DNA from: Garcia nutans
Lineage: Eukaryota; Streptophyta; Magnoliopsida; Malpighiales; Euphorbiaceae
Reading direction: 5' to 3'
Length of the DNA stretch: 64,000 bases
NCBI GenBank assembly: GCA_947685225.1
Contig: CANTUV010000003.1
Location: forward strand, 4,100,001 to 4,164,000
Of this stretch, positions 35,462 through 47,736 are shown piece by piece. The translations under genes were made by a program, and so were the position numbers. The notes below the pieces were generated by a model that was given only the letters and a program-made list of their open reading frames with translations, did not search any database and was not told the DNA's origin. The stretch's first letter is position 1. Each line of letters starts with the position of its first letter.

Positions 35462-35807
35462 CAGAGACACGGCCAGTTTGTTAGGCGTGTCGTTGGTTCT
35501 GTTTTCTGGAGTTGGTAGCACGAGCAGTGACACGCCCATGTTATTGAGCGTGTCATAAGTTCTGTGTGGCAGTAGAATTGACACGACCAGTAACACGCCC
35601 GTGTTATTGAGCGTGTCATAGCTACTGTGAGTTTGGAGAATTGACACGGCCATGAGCACGCTCTTGTTGATTGGACGTGTTGATGTTTTTGAGATACAGA
35701 ATGTATTACACGCCCAGTGACACGCCCGTGGTTATGAGCGTGTCAATGTTTCTGTGTTGTGGAGTTAGGGCAAGATCAGGAACACGCCCGTGTTGATGAG
35801 CGTGTCA
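35462..35807 (+). repeat. 63-bp palindromic tandem array (3' LTR)
   Basis: Counterpart of 28770-29115, with the same six units and two single-base differences. Confidence 0.9.
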
Positions 35808-36236
35808 TGTGTTGAGTTTGCCCTAATTGATTCTTATTTGTATTATCTCATGTGTATTTCTAAGTGAGTGTGTATGATTACTTTTGGATTAGGTTTTAAG
35901 AGATGGAATTGCCCCTAATCCAAGTATTGAAAGATCTATGGAAGAGAAGTTATATGGGAGTGAGTTCTTTAGAGGTAAGTACAAAACCCTATTGGATTGC
36001 ATATAAGTATATTGTTAAAATAAATATTAATATTGTATATGCAATGAAAAGATAAGAGATATGATAATACATTAATACATATAAGATGTGAAGGCATTCA
36101 ATATATATATATATATATGTTATGAAATGTGAAAGATGTGAGGATATGATTTGTATGATGTGTATTCCAATTTATATGGTAATGCAATTGATTGTGCATA
36201 CTTGAGTAATGAATGATTATGTATATAAATATCAAA

Positions 36237-36466
36237 GATGAACTATGAAATGTGATAATGTGATATTGTGATGAACTATGAAATGTGATAATGTGATATT
36301 GTGATGAACTATGAAATGTGATAATGTGATATTGTGATGAACTATGAAATGTGATAATGTGATATTGTGGTGAACTATGAAATGTGATAATGTGATATTG
36401 TGATGAACTATGAAATGTGATAATGTGATATTGTGGTGAACTATGAAATGTGATATTGTGATGGAA
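36237..36466 (+). repeat. 33-bp tandem array (3' LTR)
   Basis: Counterpart of 29543-29772, with the same copy number. Confidence 0.93.
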
Positions 36467-37390
36467 TATGAAATGTAAATTGAGAGGTGATGATGTATAA
36501 AGCCATTGTGGTTGGCTATGATATTGAGAATGAGATAAATGAGGCATGTTTTGCCTAAATGATGCCATTGTGGTTGGCTATGATGATGTAAATGATGATG
36601 AGAATGAGAATGAAATTGATAATGAAATAATAAATGAATTGTGTGGCTAATGTGTTATTCATTTTCAGAGTTTTGTTATTGGTGGCATGCCTAATGAGTG
36701 TAACAATCTCTTGAAGTTAGGTTGGATTGAATCCTTGAAGCCTAATTGAGATGTTACCACCCTTGAAGCTAGGTTGGGTTAGTTCTTGAAGCCAAGTTGG
36801 GTAGAAGCTTAGCATGCTTTGCTCCCCTTGAAGCTTGGTTGAACTTAATCCTTGAAGCCTAGTTGGGTATATGATATTGATAAATGTGATAACAAAACCA
36901 AAGCATTAACTCTGAACTTTGAATGACATATTAGTGTCTTTTGGGCCCGAGTCTGTCTTTGTTGTTAATGTGATGTATATACAAGTTGAAATAAATGAGT
37001 AATGGGATCTATGTTGCCTTTGTTGGAAATGTGAGTTGTGAATGATGAATTGTGGTTAGTGATATGATTATATAACATACATGAATTATTGAAAGGAGAT
37101 ATGGTTTGTGAAGTTATATGCAATATGCGATTATAAAGTATAAAATGATATATATGATATGTATGAGGTGAAATTGGTAAGTATCATAATATGAAGGTTC
37201 TATCAATTTATTGAATTATGTTTGATGGTTATGTTATATGTGTATATGTATATCCTCTATAAGGTTAATAGGATTATATGAAGAATGCATTGAAAAAGGG
37301 GAAAACAGAGTAAGAAAATGTTAAAACATGAGACTAAACATATGAGGTATGTTTCCTTTATATTGTATATTTTAATGGTTACTTGTACTA

Positions 37391-37427
37391 CTAAGCTTTT
37401 GAGCTTAGCGCGGTTATCTTAATCGCG
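37391..37427 (+). promoter_or_regulatory. Paired-hairpin motif, LARD-1 3' LTR
   Basis: As at 30697-30733. The only change is in the first loop (TTTG), which leaves both stems intact. Confidence 0.8.
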
Positions 37428-37998
37428 CAGGTATATAGGTGATGAAGCTGGAGATAAGCTACTATGTCACAACGAGGACAAGTATAGTTCGAGACCAACT
37501 AGATGGTGGTGCATGCATGTAATTATACTGTATTTTCATAAGAATGTATTCATTTGTATAAATGAATCTTTGGAAAAAACAATGTAACTTATATTTATGT
37601 ATTACCATGATAAGAATAACCATTTTGTAAATACTTTCATATGATTTAAATGTATTATGGTTTTAAAAATTAAAGTAAAGAGTTATAATGGTGATGAAAA
37701 GTGACATTCTTATACTCTATATACATATTGTATGTGTACCTGGTATATGTACAGTATTTATATGGGGTATCGGGGTGTTACAAATCATGTTTAAATTAAA
37801 CATATAAACATTTATGTGATGATTTGGGATTATGGAAGACTTTTGGAGTTGAGAACTTGCTATCTTGAAAGTATAATTATGTTAGTGATATTTGAAGTGT
37901 ATTTGTTAGTCAATTATCTTGAAATTATATTGAAGGGAACTTTAAATTAGTTAGGTGATGAATTATTGATTAAATCATGAGAAGAAATTCTGGCAAAG

Positions 37999-38545
37999 AT
38001 GTGCATGATCATCTGCATGGTCATACGTATGCTTGTGCATATTTTATTCTTCAAAACTTTGAAAAGAAATCCCAATAGTGAAGCACATGATCATTTACAT
38101 GGCCATGCATATGCCTGTGCATATTTCTATTTCTTAAAATTTTGAAAAGAAATTCTAGCAATGATGTGCAAGATCATTCGCATGGTCATACATCCGCTTG
38201 TGCATATTTCTATTCTTCAAAACTTTAAAGAGAAATTCTAGCAATGATGTGTATCATCATTCGCATGGTCATGCATCCGCTTGTGCATATTTCTATCCTA
38301 TGAAACTTTGAAAAGAAATTTCAATAGAGATGTTCATGACCATCCGCATGGTCATACATATGCCTGTGCATGTTTCTGTCCTTTGAAATACTAAGAAGAA
38401 ATTTCAGCAGTGATATGCATGATCATTTGCATAGTCATGCATTTGCTTGTGCAAATTTTTGTCCTTTAAAATTTTAAAAGATATTTCAACAATGATGTGC
38501 ATGATCACTCGCATGGTCATTCATCTGTCCATATGTATTTCTATT
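37999..38545 (+). repeat. 83-bp palindromic tandem array
   Basis: Seven diverged units start near 37999, 38082, 38163, 38246, 38329, 38412 and 38494. Each has a core like GATGTGCATGATCAT, then GCATGGTCAT, then GCTTGTGCAT, which is rich in self-complementary ATGATCAT and GCAT pieces. The units are joined by a TTTGAAAAGAAATT linker. The array takes the place in this LTR that the 63-bp array holds in LARD-1, but its sequence is unrelated. Confidence 0.85.
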
Positions 38546-39585
38546 TTCTTGTAACTTTATAAAATAGGTTTAAGTGGGTGAAATTAGTAGTGAATTATTG
38601 AACAAATATTTTGAAATAACAAAGTAAGTGCATTGCCTGATTATATTGATTGTAAACCTAGCTTTTAGATTGAATGGCTAGCCAGAGGGTGGACATCCAC
38701 GGTGACAGTGGACACTCTTTGCCATAGAGGACACATTTGTGTTCTAGTGATATTGGTGTTTATGCCATCAGTGGACAAAGGTAAATCCTTATAATGGGCA
38801 TTTATTTATCATTAGTGACCTACTATCTGAACTTAGAATTTATGGTTCAGTATATGAGGGCAAGAAAATATATGAATATGTCACAGTGAAATATAATTGT
38901 GTAAATTGTATTGAAAGGACGAATCACTCAAGTGTTACTTAAACTAATTAAATGAAACATTGAAAGAGTGCTAAATAATAATACTGTTAAAATACTTGAA
39001 ATTGTCTTACAGTGTTTCAATGTGAGTGTGACTAATAAAGTATACAATAGTGTTTTGAGTGAAAATGTTAATACACAAATTAGAAAAGTTATGTGCAAAA
39101 TATTAAATAGATCAATAATTGTCCAAGTGTTAAATTAATTTAAAGAATTATAATAACGTTCGTGAAACTAGAGTTAGAGTATTATATTGAAATAAGTATT
39201 AAATTATTTAAACTGAAAGAAATTATTCACAGAGTGAATTGATAATGAGAATGACCAAAAAATACAAAGAAATATAACATAGATAATAGTAATAAGTAAA
39301 TGATGATACATAAGTGTCAAAATAGATTGAAAATAAATACTTATACTATTGAGTAAAGTGTACAATATTGTTTGTATCCATTAAACTAAATTATTATTTT
39401 AATTGTTGAATTATTGAATTAAAATGTTAATGAAAATGTTTGATTTTCAAAAATGGTTTCATTTGATAAAGGAAATGTTTTGATAAAGAAGGTGCTTATT
39501 TAATTGGATTGATGTCATTGTAAAGTAATTTAATTAGAATGTTTTCTTTATGATAAATAGCAAAATGTGTATATACAAGCACCAC

Positions 39586-39625
39586 GAAGCTATTAGCTTA
39601 GCGTGTTAGAATATATCTGACATGC
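39586..39625 (+). promoter_or_regulatory. Paired-hairpin motif, split solo LTR
   Basis: First arms AAGCT and AGCTT around ATT. The second hairpin has arms GCGTGTTAGA and TCTGACATGC, ten pairs including two G-T, with loop ATATA. The second stem differs from those in LARD-1 and LARD-2 on both sides while pairing is kept. Confidence 0.65.
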
Positions 39626-40086
39626 AAATATAATGGAACAAAGGAAGTAAAAGATTTAAAGTAAAGATATCTGGAACTAGTGATACTACAACAATTAGTT
39701 TGTATATATCAATTGTGGACCGTTGTACAAGTTTGTAAGCATGGTTAGAGTATTTGTATTTAGAGACTTAATGAGTGTAAATTTTGGTAATATTTGTATA
39801 ATTATATTTATGAAATAATAGATCTATAATGGTTACTTTAACATATGAATGGTATTGGATTTGTTGGAGATGCTAAAGTTCAGTTTAAATGTTGGATTTA
39901 GAAGTATTATATTCTATATATTGTATTATTATTTAAATTTTTTGGTTGGTGATTATTGAAAAAGGAACTCAATCAAAATTTTTAATTGGATCATTATTGC
40001 AATAGTGTATATTAGATTGTTATAAGAATATTTAATTTATTGAGTAGCATCTTCTAGGCAAGAGAGGATTGTCAAGGGATGTTACA

Positions 40087-40715
40087 TTAAATCTCTCTCA
40101 TATATATTTTATTCTTTCTCAAAGTATAAAAAGATCTATTGAATTAATTCCAATGTATAAAACAAGTACTGAATTAATTCTTATCTCTATTTTCATAATC
40201 ATGTGAATTAAAAGAATCCATATAGCATAAAAAGAGATTAGAATTACAAGAATCCACTAAGCATAAAAAGAGATTAATAACAATTCCTAAGTAATTTTTT
40301 TATCTCTAAGCAAAACTCCCCTCAGTTTATTATTCTCTTAAACCAATTTCATGCTTCTACTCTTGCAATATCACACAGTATCTTAAATCAAGCAATTAAT
40401 ACCCAATTAATCACAAGCATTAATCTCAGTAATAATAAATCAATCAAAAGAAATCAAATCAATCATCTATATTAAGCATAACATAGGAAATATAAAAAAA
40501 ATCCATCTAATCTCATTAAGGGATTTAGTTCAACATAATTAAACCAAAATTTAATAAGAAATAATCAAAGGAATTCTTTAACATCATCATAGAAAAAAAT
40601 AAGGAAATTCTAAAATTAAATTATTCAAAACTAGAGCAAGGAACAAAATACTAATTTTGGAACTCTAGGATTGAATAGAGCTTGAATTCTTACACATGTC
40701 TCTCTTTGCTCGAGT
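40087..40715. other. Old Ty3 LTR-like sequence, copy A continued
   Basis: An AT-rich stretch with a CTCTCTCATATATATTT start. It resembles the layout of 46440-47019, a related copy. No gene seen. It is bounded on both sides by giant LTR insertions. Confidence 0.4.
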
Positions 40716-41327
40716 TGTAATGTCCTTATACCCTATATACATATAATACATATACCACATATATATAGTTTACCTATATAGAATACAAGAATGTCAAAAA
40801 TGTAGTCATTAAAAATTTTACCAAAATTACCAGAAAAATAATTTATTTCTTAAATTATAATTTTATTAAGTAAACCAATGTACACATTAGTAATTAAATA
40901 TTTAAAATAATAGTTATTAATGAAAATCTATGAAAAAATTTTTTTACCAGAGTTTTGTCTGTAATTTTAGTATTTTTCAAATATCAAATACTCAACCGGC
41001 AGTTTGAAAAACACTCCCAAAAATATTATTCATCCATTTTTATTCTTTCAACTAATAACATTATGAAATTTCACAATCATATATGTAAAATACTTTAAAA
41101 CTTATACAATACTTTTACAAAAACGTAGTTACAAAATATACTTATAACATCTTACAATGTATATTTGTACATATAACATTATTTTCAAATATGATTTTTA
41201 TACAAAATCAAAACTTTACAGCTCACAAATAAATACACAAATACAACACTATTGATGTTGGTCTCGTGGCACCCACATCTTCAAGTCTCAATTACTCACC
41301 GGCTCACTCTGGTCTAAACCTCTAATA

Positions 41328-41367
41328 CCTGCACAATACACACTACCACGCTAAGCTCGAAAGCTTA
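41328..41367 (-). promoter_or_regulatory. Paired-hairpin motif, reverse solo LTR
   Basis: On the minus strand, TAAGCT-TTCG-AGCTTA is a perfect 6-bp stem with a TTCG loop. The second stem, starting GCGTGGT, is weak and depends on G-T pairs. A GCAGGTAT follows, as in the other copies. Confidence 0.65.
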
Positions 41368-42148
41368 ATGGTACATGTATATATTCTTTTATAAAATAAC
41401 AATACAAATTACACTCACATTTATTATTTTTTTCTCAAATTATAGCTTTATGATATTTTTATAAAACTTTTGTTAACTTTTATTCCATATCTAATATATA
41501 AATCGTATCATCAATTCCTTAAATATAACACTTTCACACACTCATTGGCTTAATTTTCCTATTCAATTACCAAGTCTAGTACACATATTATCAATTTCAT
41601 GACCCACAACACACATATATATACACATAAACATATCACGAACACACACATTGAGCCTAAACAACCTTATATAGTATTTCGATTTCAGAGATATTATTAT
41701 GGTATATTGTGACACCGGAGATCTAAGTGTCGCATCTGTCCCTTGTTGACACATCTGTGTCTAGCCCTGGAGGTAAATAACAATGACACCCAGTGTCTAG
41801 CCTGAAAATAAATAACAATGACACCGAAGGCAAATAATAGTGACGCCAAATGTCTAGCCTGAAGGCAAATCATATCAATAGCACCAAAAATAATTCTCTG
41901 AAATAATATACTATATAAGATAACCACACATCTCATTACATTCTCATTTTACATAACCATTTTTATCATTTCTCATTTTCATAACCATTTTTATCATTTC
42001 TCATTTTCATTATGTCATATTAACTCATTTCAACATATTCAATCATACTTTCATAACGCAGTGCTCATTTAATCTTAATATTTTTCCACATTTCTCAAGT
42101 GATCAACTTACTTAATCACTTATATACTTCATTTCATTATATAACCTT

Positions 42149-42171
42149 GAGTCACATTTATAATGTGACTC
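42149..42171. other. Perfect 10-bp hairpin in reverse solo LTR
   Basis: GAGTCACATT-TAT-AATGTGACTC folds perfectly. A second version with one change, GAGTCACATT then AATGTGGCTC, lies at about 42570-42592. Confidence 0.75.
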
Positions 42172-42647
42172 TTTTCGACATTTTAATACCTTTCACAAGT
42201 ATATACCTATTATATATCGTATTATATATTCATTTACCATTTCTATTTTAATATTTCTCATATCATCTCCCCATGTTCATATGTCATTCATTTATCATTC
42301 CTTTTTCATATTTATCAAGTGATCATTATATGCTATGATCACTTTCTTATTGCATTTTTATATTTCTCATTTAAATTGTCAATTCCTTATTATTACACAA
42401 TTAATTTTCACTTTTAGATTACATTTATCAATTTTATCACAATCATTTATTTTTTCCATATTTTCCATATTTTTCATATTTTTAACTATTTTTTACATTT
42501 TTATATTTATTTTCCACATTTCACATTTTATCCTTTTTCATATTTTTCATTCATAAAATTTTATATCTATGAGTCACATTCACAATGTGGCTCATTTCTC
42601 ACGTTTGCTCACAAGTCATAAGTGTGTCCACATTGGATAATACACCG

Positions 42648-42678
<31 letters not shown>

Positions 42679-43782
42679 ATATTGGATTATTGCCAATGTG
42701 ACACCTAACACATAGCTATGCCACCAGGCATAGATTATGTGCAAAACCATATTTTGCAATAACATTATATATTCACAATGCTCACTTACATTTAATGAAT
42801 ATACAATGTTCAGTAATGTGTACTAACCTTTTTTTTTCCAAGATGCAACTTAAACTTATCCTCTTTTACCACTTTAACCTACACATACATAGTTCAACAA
42901 TAAGCAACATTACTCATTTAAAGTCACTTACACGCTCATTGATTATCAAATTACCATTATTTATTCAATTCTCATCAAAATCTCATTAATACTCTAATTT
43001 CACCATTCACTATCTTATTTAAACTTCAGTCTACCAATCTCATTTTCAATATTTAATCTTAAAAACATTACTTATACATTAATATAATACTAAAACAATT
43101 TACTTTCATAATTATAGAAACCTCCTTCAAAAATCTAAATTTCACATAATACAGCTATCACCATGAACTTCACCAAAACTTATCCATATCATATTTCCAA
43201 CTTTAAAATCATATCATTTACATTAAAACAACACTAACCCACCTTATTACAATAATTAACATCATCCATATTAGAAACACAAATTTTACATAACCAAATC
43301 TTAAATCTCAACTTTATCCAACTTGCCCATAATTAATTTCTAACCATAGAATTATTACATACATATTGAAATAACATTAAAATCATCCATTTCAATAATT
43401 ATTGTCATCCATATTGAAAACCCTAATTACACATAATCATCCAAAAACCATAATTCCATCAACTTTGTTCTTTTAAACTAATCAACTATCAATTCATTAT
43501 ATTCTCACCATTTTAACATTATTTCTATTTATTTTAGCAATTTAACACACTTTCTCTCACTAACCCCAATTCTACATAATCATAAAACTATAGATAATAA
43601 GCTTGAGATAGAAGTACTTGCTTCAATCCTTTGATAATTCCTTCAAAACTGCTTTAAATCCTCTTAGATCTTTATAGTATTCAATATGTAGAATAATTCA
43701 AACTCTCCTCACCTATCAAGGTTCACGTTGAAGAAGAAGAAAAAGCAGAAGAAGAAGTCTTTCTTTAATTCTCATACTTATC

Positions 43783-43820
<38 letters not shown>

Positions 43821-44518
43821 CCAATAATATTTCTCCTCTATTTGACTTTTTCTCTTCTTCTATCATCATCATAATCAACAACAACAACAACTTTTCATAT
43901 ACCAATTTATACTTTATGTATATGTATTGTATATCTTATGTATATTTATATGTCTTATATATTTAATTTATGTTTCACATATATTTCAAGTATATATAAT
44001 ATACATATTACATCTATTATACATTTAATTATTTATTTAATTTACTTTTAATCTCCACTAAGCACTTCTTCCTTATTTTAACTTTCTTTTCTTTCTTTCT
44101 TATTTATTTATTTATCATCTTATATCGTAAATTATACATATATATATACCATTTATGTCTTGCATATATTCTATGTATATGTATATGTCATATATATGTT
44201 ACTTATATGTTACATATACTTTTATGTACATGTTTATGTAATATATATATATATATATATTATGTATATGTAATGTATCTTTAATATATATATTTACCCA
44301 CATGTATATATACATATATCATGTGTACCCTATGTACACTACAAGCATACCATATACATATATTATATATATCTAGTATATAATATATATACATATAACC
44401 AACATACATTATATATATAATATGTATATACCATGTATACACTAGGTATACATTAGGTATATATAACTCATATACCTTCAAATACTTATTTAATTTATCC
44501 AAGATCACGAATATTACA

Positions 44519-45008
44519 CTAGTCATCCCCTTTTCTTCCATGAATTGCCAAGATAAGAATTCCTAAGGTTTATGGATTCTTATATAGGCTTCAGCAAAGT
44601 TAAAATCAGAGTAGGATTAGGTTTTGTTAAAGATTTCTCTTTAGATCTGCACCTGACAGTGTGCACTTGATATGCATGGTCATGCATAACTTCTCTACCA
44701 TGGTCATGCCTTTCACTCATCTTATGGCTTGACTTTTCTTCTCCTTGGACAGAATTGATTTGGTGGGAATGATTGTGCCTCTCTTTTCTCACATGGGCAT
44801 ACTATTCAACAATGGCAGAGCTAGAAAATTAAAAGTGATGGGCCTTTTTTCAATAAAAGAAAAAAATAGTAAAAAAATAAATATGTCAATATATAATTAT
44901 GAACTACTTATCAGCTCTTGGTTTGAATGTTTTGAAAATGACCCAAAATGGATTCATTGTCAATAGCTGCAAAAACTTCCAAGAGTAATTATTATTTTAA
45001 AATTTTAT
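44519..45008. other. Old LTR-like flank and possible hAT end
   Basis: Continues copy A of the old Ty3 LTR-like sequence, with GCATGGTCATGCAT-type motifs (44660-44710). From 44814 a GGCAGAGCTAG motif followed by GATGGGCC resembles a hAT-type terminus, but no second end was found. No gene. Confidence 0.35.
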
Positions 45009-45182
45009 TGTATTAGATTGAATTTTTGTGGTAAATTTTTTTTTATTTTGTTATTTTTCAACTATAATGTGATTCTCCGCTCTGAGCACGTGTGATATGA
45101 AGAATGTCAACTAGAGAATTGAAAATTTGAAATTTGAAATAAAAAAAATAAAATTAACCAAAAAAAAATTCAATCTAATACA
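45009..45182. mobile_element. Foldback MITE, about 174 bp
   Basis: The left arm TGTATTAGATTGAATTTTT is mirrored by AAAAATTCAATCTAATACA at the right end. The arms continue imperfectly for some 50 bp. The centre contains GCTCTGAGCACGTGTGA. This is a small hairpin-forming non-autonomous element. The superfamily is unclear because no clean target duplication is visible. Confidence 0.65.
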
Positions 45183-46234
45183 CCAAATACAACTCTTTTA
45201 GTACCTTCTTCTTAAGAATTTCATGAATTTTATTAGAACCTCCATCAAAAGTAACAACATCTTCAACAACAACAATAGCCCTCTTTCTTGATTAAATTAG
45301 GGAAAAAAACAAAATGAAAAAAGTATAGCACTAAAGAAAACTTAGAACAAAATAATAAAAAGAAAATCAATGGAGAAAAAACATAAAATGAAACAAACAA
45401 CATAGAAAAAAGCGCAAGGAATCAGAGGACAAAATCTTAAAAGAGGGAAAAAAAACTTTTTAGAACATGAAAGAAAGTAAATGTAAGATAGAATGTGACA
45501 AAAAACATGAAATACAACATAAAAATGAAAAATAATTAAAAGAAAAATGAAAAAGGAATTAGAAGTGCAAAGAAAAAACCATTTTGAAAAGCAAAAGTAA
45601 AAAAAAAAAAAAGTAAACCATGTAATTTTCTCAAATATTAAATTAGCCTTTAAAGTTTATAAAAAATCCTAATGTTTAATTTATAATATTAAAATTATCA
45701 AAATTTATTAATATTATAAATTATAATGTTAAAAAATATTTTTAATATTATCAATTATAATATTTTTAATATTAATTTCATAATATTATAATTAATATTA
45801 CATTTAAAAATATTATAAAATATAAAATATTATTAATTATTTAATATTTTTAATTATTTATTTAATTATAGATTATTAAATTATAACAAATATTTATTAA
45901 TATTATAAATTATTGATATTTAAAATATTAATTAATAAATAATGTTTAAAATATATTATATTAATATTTTTTTTGAAAATTTTAGCACATAATATTTAAT
46001 TTTAGTCCAAATTGACTATTACCGTTAATTATTTAACGATTTCGTTAAAAAGGAGCAATTTAGATTAAATTTTTTAAAAAAAATTACCAATTTGGTCCAA
46101 AAAAACTTGAAAGGCCAATTTGAACTTATAATTATAGTTCAGGGGTTAAATTAGACATTTGTCCAATAAAATATGCAAAGCAATAATAATTTAATATTAT
46201 TAATATTAGAATTATCATCTTTCTCTACAATGGC
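45183..46234. other. AT-rich transposon-derived spacer
   Basis: No gene. 45640-46170 is very AT-rich with ATTAATATT reiteration. Its right edge (GGGGTTAAATTAGACATTTG near 46142) looks like a terminus common in plant non-autonomous DNA transposons. I could not pair it convincingly with a left end. Confidence 0.35.
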
Positions 46235-47019
46235 CAAAAACTTGATAGGTCTCTAGCCTAGTTACTATAAGTGCACATGTCATTAATAAGTAATATAAAG
46301 GTGAGCAAAGATTGTTTTTATGAGGAAGGGTATTCTAAGTACTAAACAAATAAACTAACTATTATTTGGATGATCAAAGATTTTGAGAGTTGAAATTAAA
46401 ATTAACTGAAACTAAGGCTAAATTGACTTTTAATTTAAACATAATATTTTTGGCATTAAGATTAAACTATCTCTATTAATTAACTATGGATTTCCTAAGG
46501 TTTTGATTCAATTTTTAACCTATCCTTGATTATTGGTATGGTTTCCAAAATTTAAATCTACTCTCTCTCAAGTATTAAACCTTATATTGAACTTAACCTT
46601 ATGTCTACTGTCACGATAACAAAAAATTAAGTCAATTCATTAAGTTTTATGAGAACTTTTTATCAACCTCTTAAGTGTTTATCTTATCTCTAAGCGAAAA
46701 ATAAACTTAAGATTGTTATCTCCTTAAACTATTATTGTAGTTCTAGTCTCAGTCCATCATACAATATCTTAGTTCAATTAATTATTGGCCATATAATCAA
46801 TACATTAAGCATAAAAATAATAAATAAACAAGAGAAAACTTTAATTAAATGAAAATAAAATTAATTATTCCATAGCAATATCAATAAGAGAGATTTAACC
46901 CTAATTGAGTCTTTTAGTTACTCATGATTAAAATAAAAACTAAAAGGTAAAAAAAGAAAGAGTAGAAGACATTATTGAAACAAATATCAAATAAGAAAGA
47001 TCAAACTTTGGATTGAAAG
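46235..47019. other. Old Ty3 LTR-like sequence, copy B
   Basis: Resembles the layout of 26820-27036 plus 40087-40715, with the order TAATATAAAGG, TACTAAACAAATAAACTAAC, CTCTCTCAAG. It continues after LARD-2 at 57443. It served as the target of LARD-2. Confidence 0.4.
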
Positions 47020-47688
47020 TGTAACATCCGTAATTTTGGAGAAATTAAATAAGTATTTGGAGATATAAATTGTATATACTCAATATATATATATCTATAG
47101 TATATAACATATACATATGGTATATTAATTGTATATGTTGCATTAATACATTAAATACTTAATATTTAATGCACATATAAGGTACATTTGATGTGTATAT
47201 AATATACACATTACTTGTGTATATGTGTAATATCCTAAATTTTTGAAAAGTTCTAATTTTTGGAAATTTGATAAAATAAATTATAATTTAAATGGATAAA
47301 TTAAATTAATTGTTTTAAATAAAAAATGAAGGGGTTTTAAATGAAAAATGAAGGGGTTTTAAATGAAAAAGTGGATAATATATGAGATATATATGTAAAA
47401 TATACATAACATATAAAAATCAACACTTTTTAAAAGAAAAGTCAAAGTAAAAGGGTATTTTGGTAATTAAATCTTAAAAATTTAAAATTAATAAAGTAAT
47501 TCAAAAATAAATTATTTTTGAATGGAAGAGGGAATTTAGGACTTTTAATTTATTAAATAATTAATTAAATAATTAATTATTAAATTATTTTATTATATAA
47601 ATATATGGTTAAAAATAAAAGATGATAAGAAAAAGAAAATTTAAAAGTTTTTCATCTTCTTCTTCTTCTCCATCAAGGGTCGGCCACC

Positions 47689-47736
47689 ATGGCTATTAAC
47701 CTCAAGAATTTTGATCTTCCATTCTCCACAAATTGA
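47689..47736 (+). other. Short leader ORF, 15 codons
   Basis: The first ATG after the presumed start lies in an ideal context, ACCATGG, and encodes MAINLKNFDLPFSTN then TGA. The 3' LTR copy (54809-54856) differs by one residue (Phe to Tyr). It may be a translated upstream ORF of the LTR transcript or chance; there is no homology to judge by. Confidence 0.25.

Larger units (their letters stand above)
27892..37782 (+). mobile_element. LARD-1: non-coding giant-LTR retrotransposon, very young
   Basis: Two 3.2-kb LTRs enclose a 3.5-kb internal domain with no meaningful reading frame. Termini are TGTAATATCC and GTGTTACA. A perfect target duplication AATCA lies at 27887-27891 and 37783-37787. A primer site and a polypurine tract are intact. 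By eye the LTRs differ at about four substitutions plus microsatellite length changes. This is the design of a large retrotransposon derivative (LARD), which depends on proteins made by another element. The sequence before the 3' LTR, TTTCGAGGACGAAATT, resembles the end of Tekay/Del chromovirus polyproteins, so a Tekay-type parent is likely. Confidence 0.93.
34587..37782 (+). repeat. LARD-1 3' LTR (3196 bp)
   Basis: Near-identical to 27892-31088. Substitutions seen by eye are A/G near 34602, A/G in the third palindromic unit, T/C in the sixth unit and C/T in the first hairpin loop (TTTG instead of TTCG). Differences elsewhere are microsatellite lengths. Confidence 0.93.
27037..40086 (+). mobile_element. 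Giant solo-type LTR, split by LARD-1
   Basis: The left part 27037-27891 begins TGTAATGCCC and the right part 37783-40086 ends GGGATGTTACA. Together they make about 3.16 kb, like the other giant LTRs in the window. The left part contains a transcription-start-like pyrimidine tract (27480-27540). The right part holds a palindromic 83-bp array and the paired-hairpin motif at 39586-39625. The flanking 5-mers TATAA and TTAAA match only partly. No partner LTR is in the window, so it is a solo LTR or a truncated element. It is older than LARD-1, which sits inside it. Confidence 0.65.
40716..44518 (-). mobile_element. Giant solo LTR in reverse orientation, LARD-2-related
   Basis: On the minus strand it starts TGTAATATTCGTGATCTTGG and ends AGGGTATAAGGACATTACA. 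Its start matches the LARD-2 LTR start (AAATTAAATAAGTATTTG shared). Flanks CGAGT (40711-40715) and CTAGT (44519-44523) agree at four of five bases. It contains the paired-hairpin region (41328-41367), an acceptor-like TTTCAG on the minus strand near 41894-41900 and TAGACAC..GTGTC repeats (41745-41860). The plus strand is G-poor here, the mirror of the C-poverty of the forward elements. Its 3803-bp size is larger than its relatives, so internal insertions or repeats are likely. Confidence 0.75.

Noticed and set aside
37999..38545. Possible CRISPR-like array
   Set aside because: Units are diverged and contiguous at an 83-bp period with no distinct spacers, inside a plant LTR.
42650..42676. Inverted-repeat signal in AT microsatellites (also 43786-43812 and 44238-44262)
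   Set aside because: Dinucleotide AT runs are trivially self-complementary.
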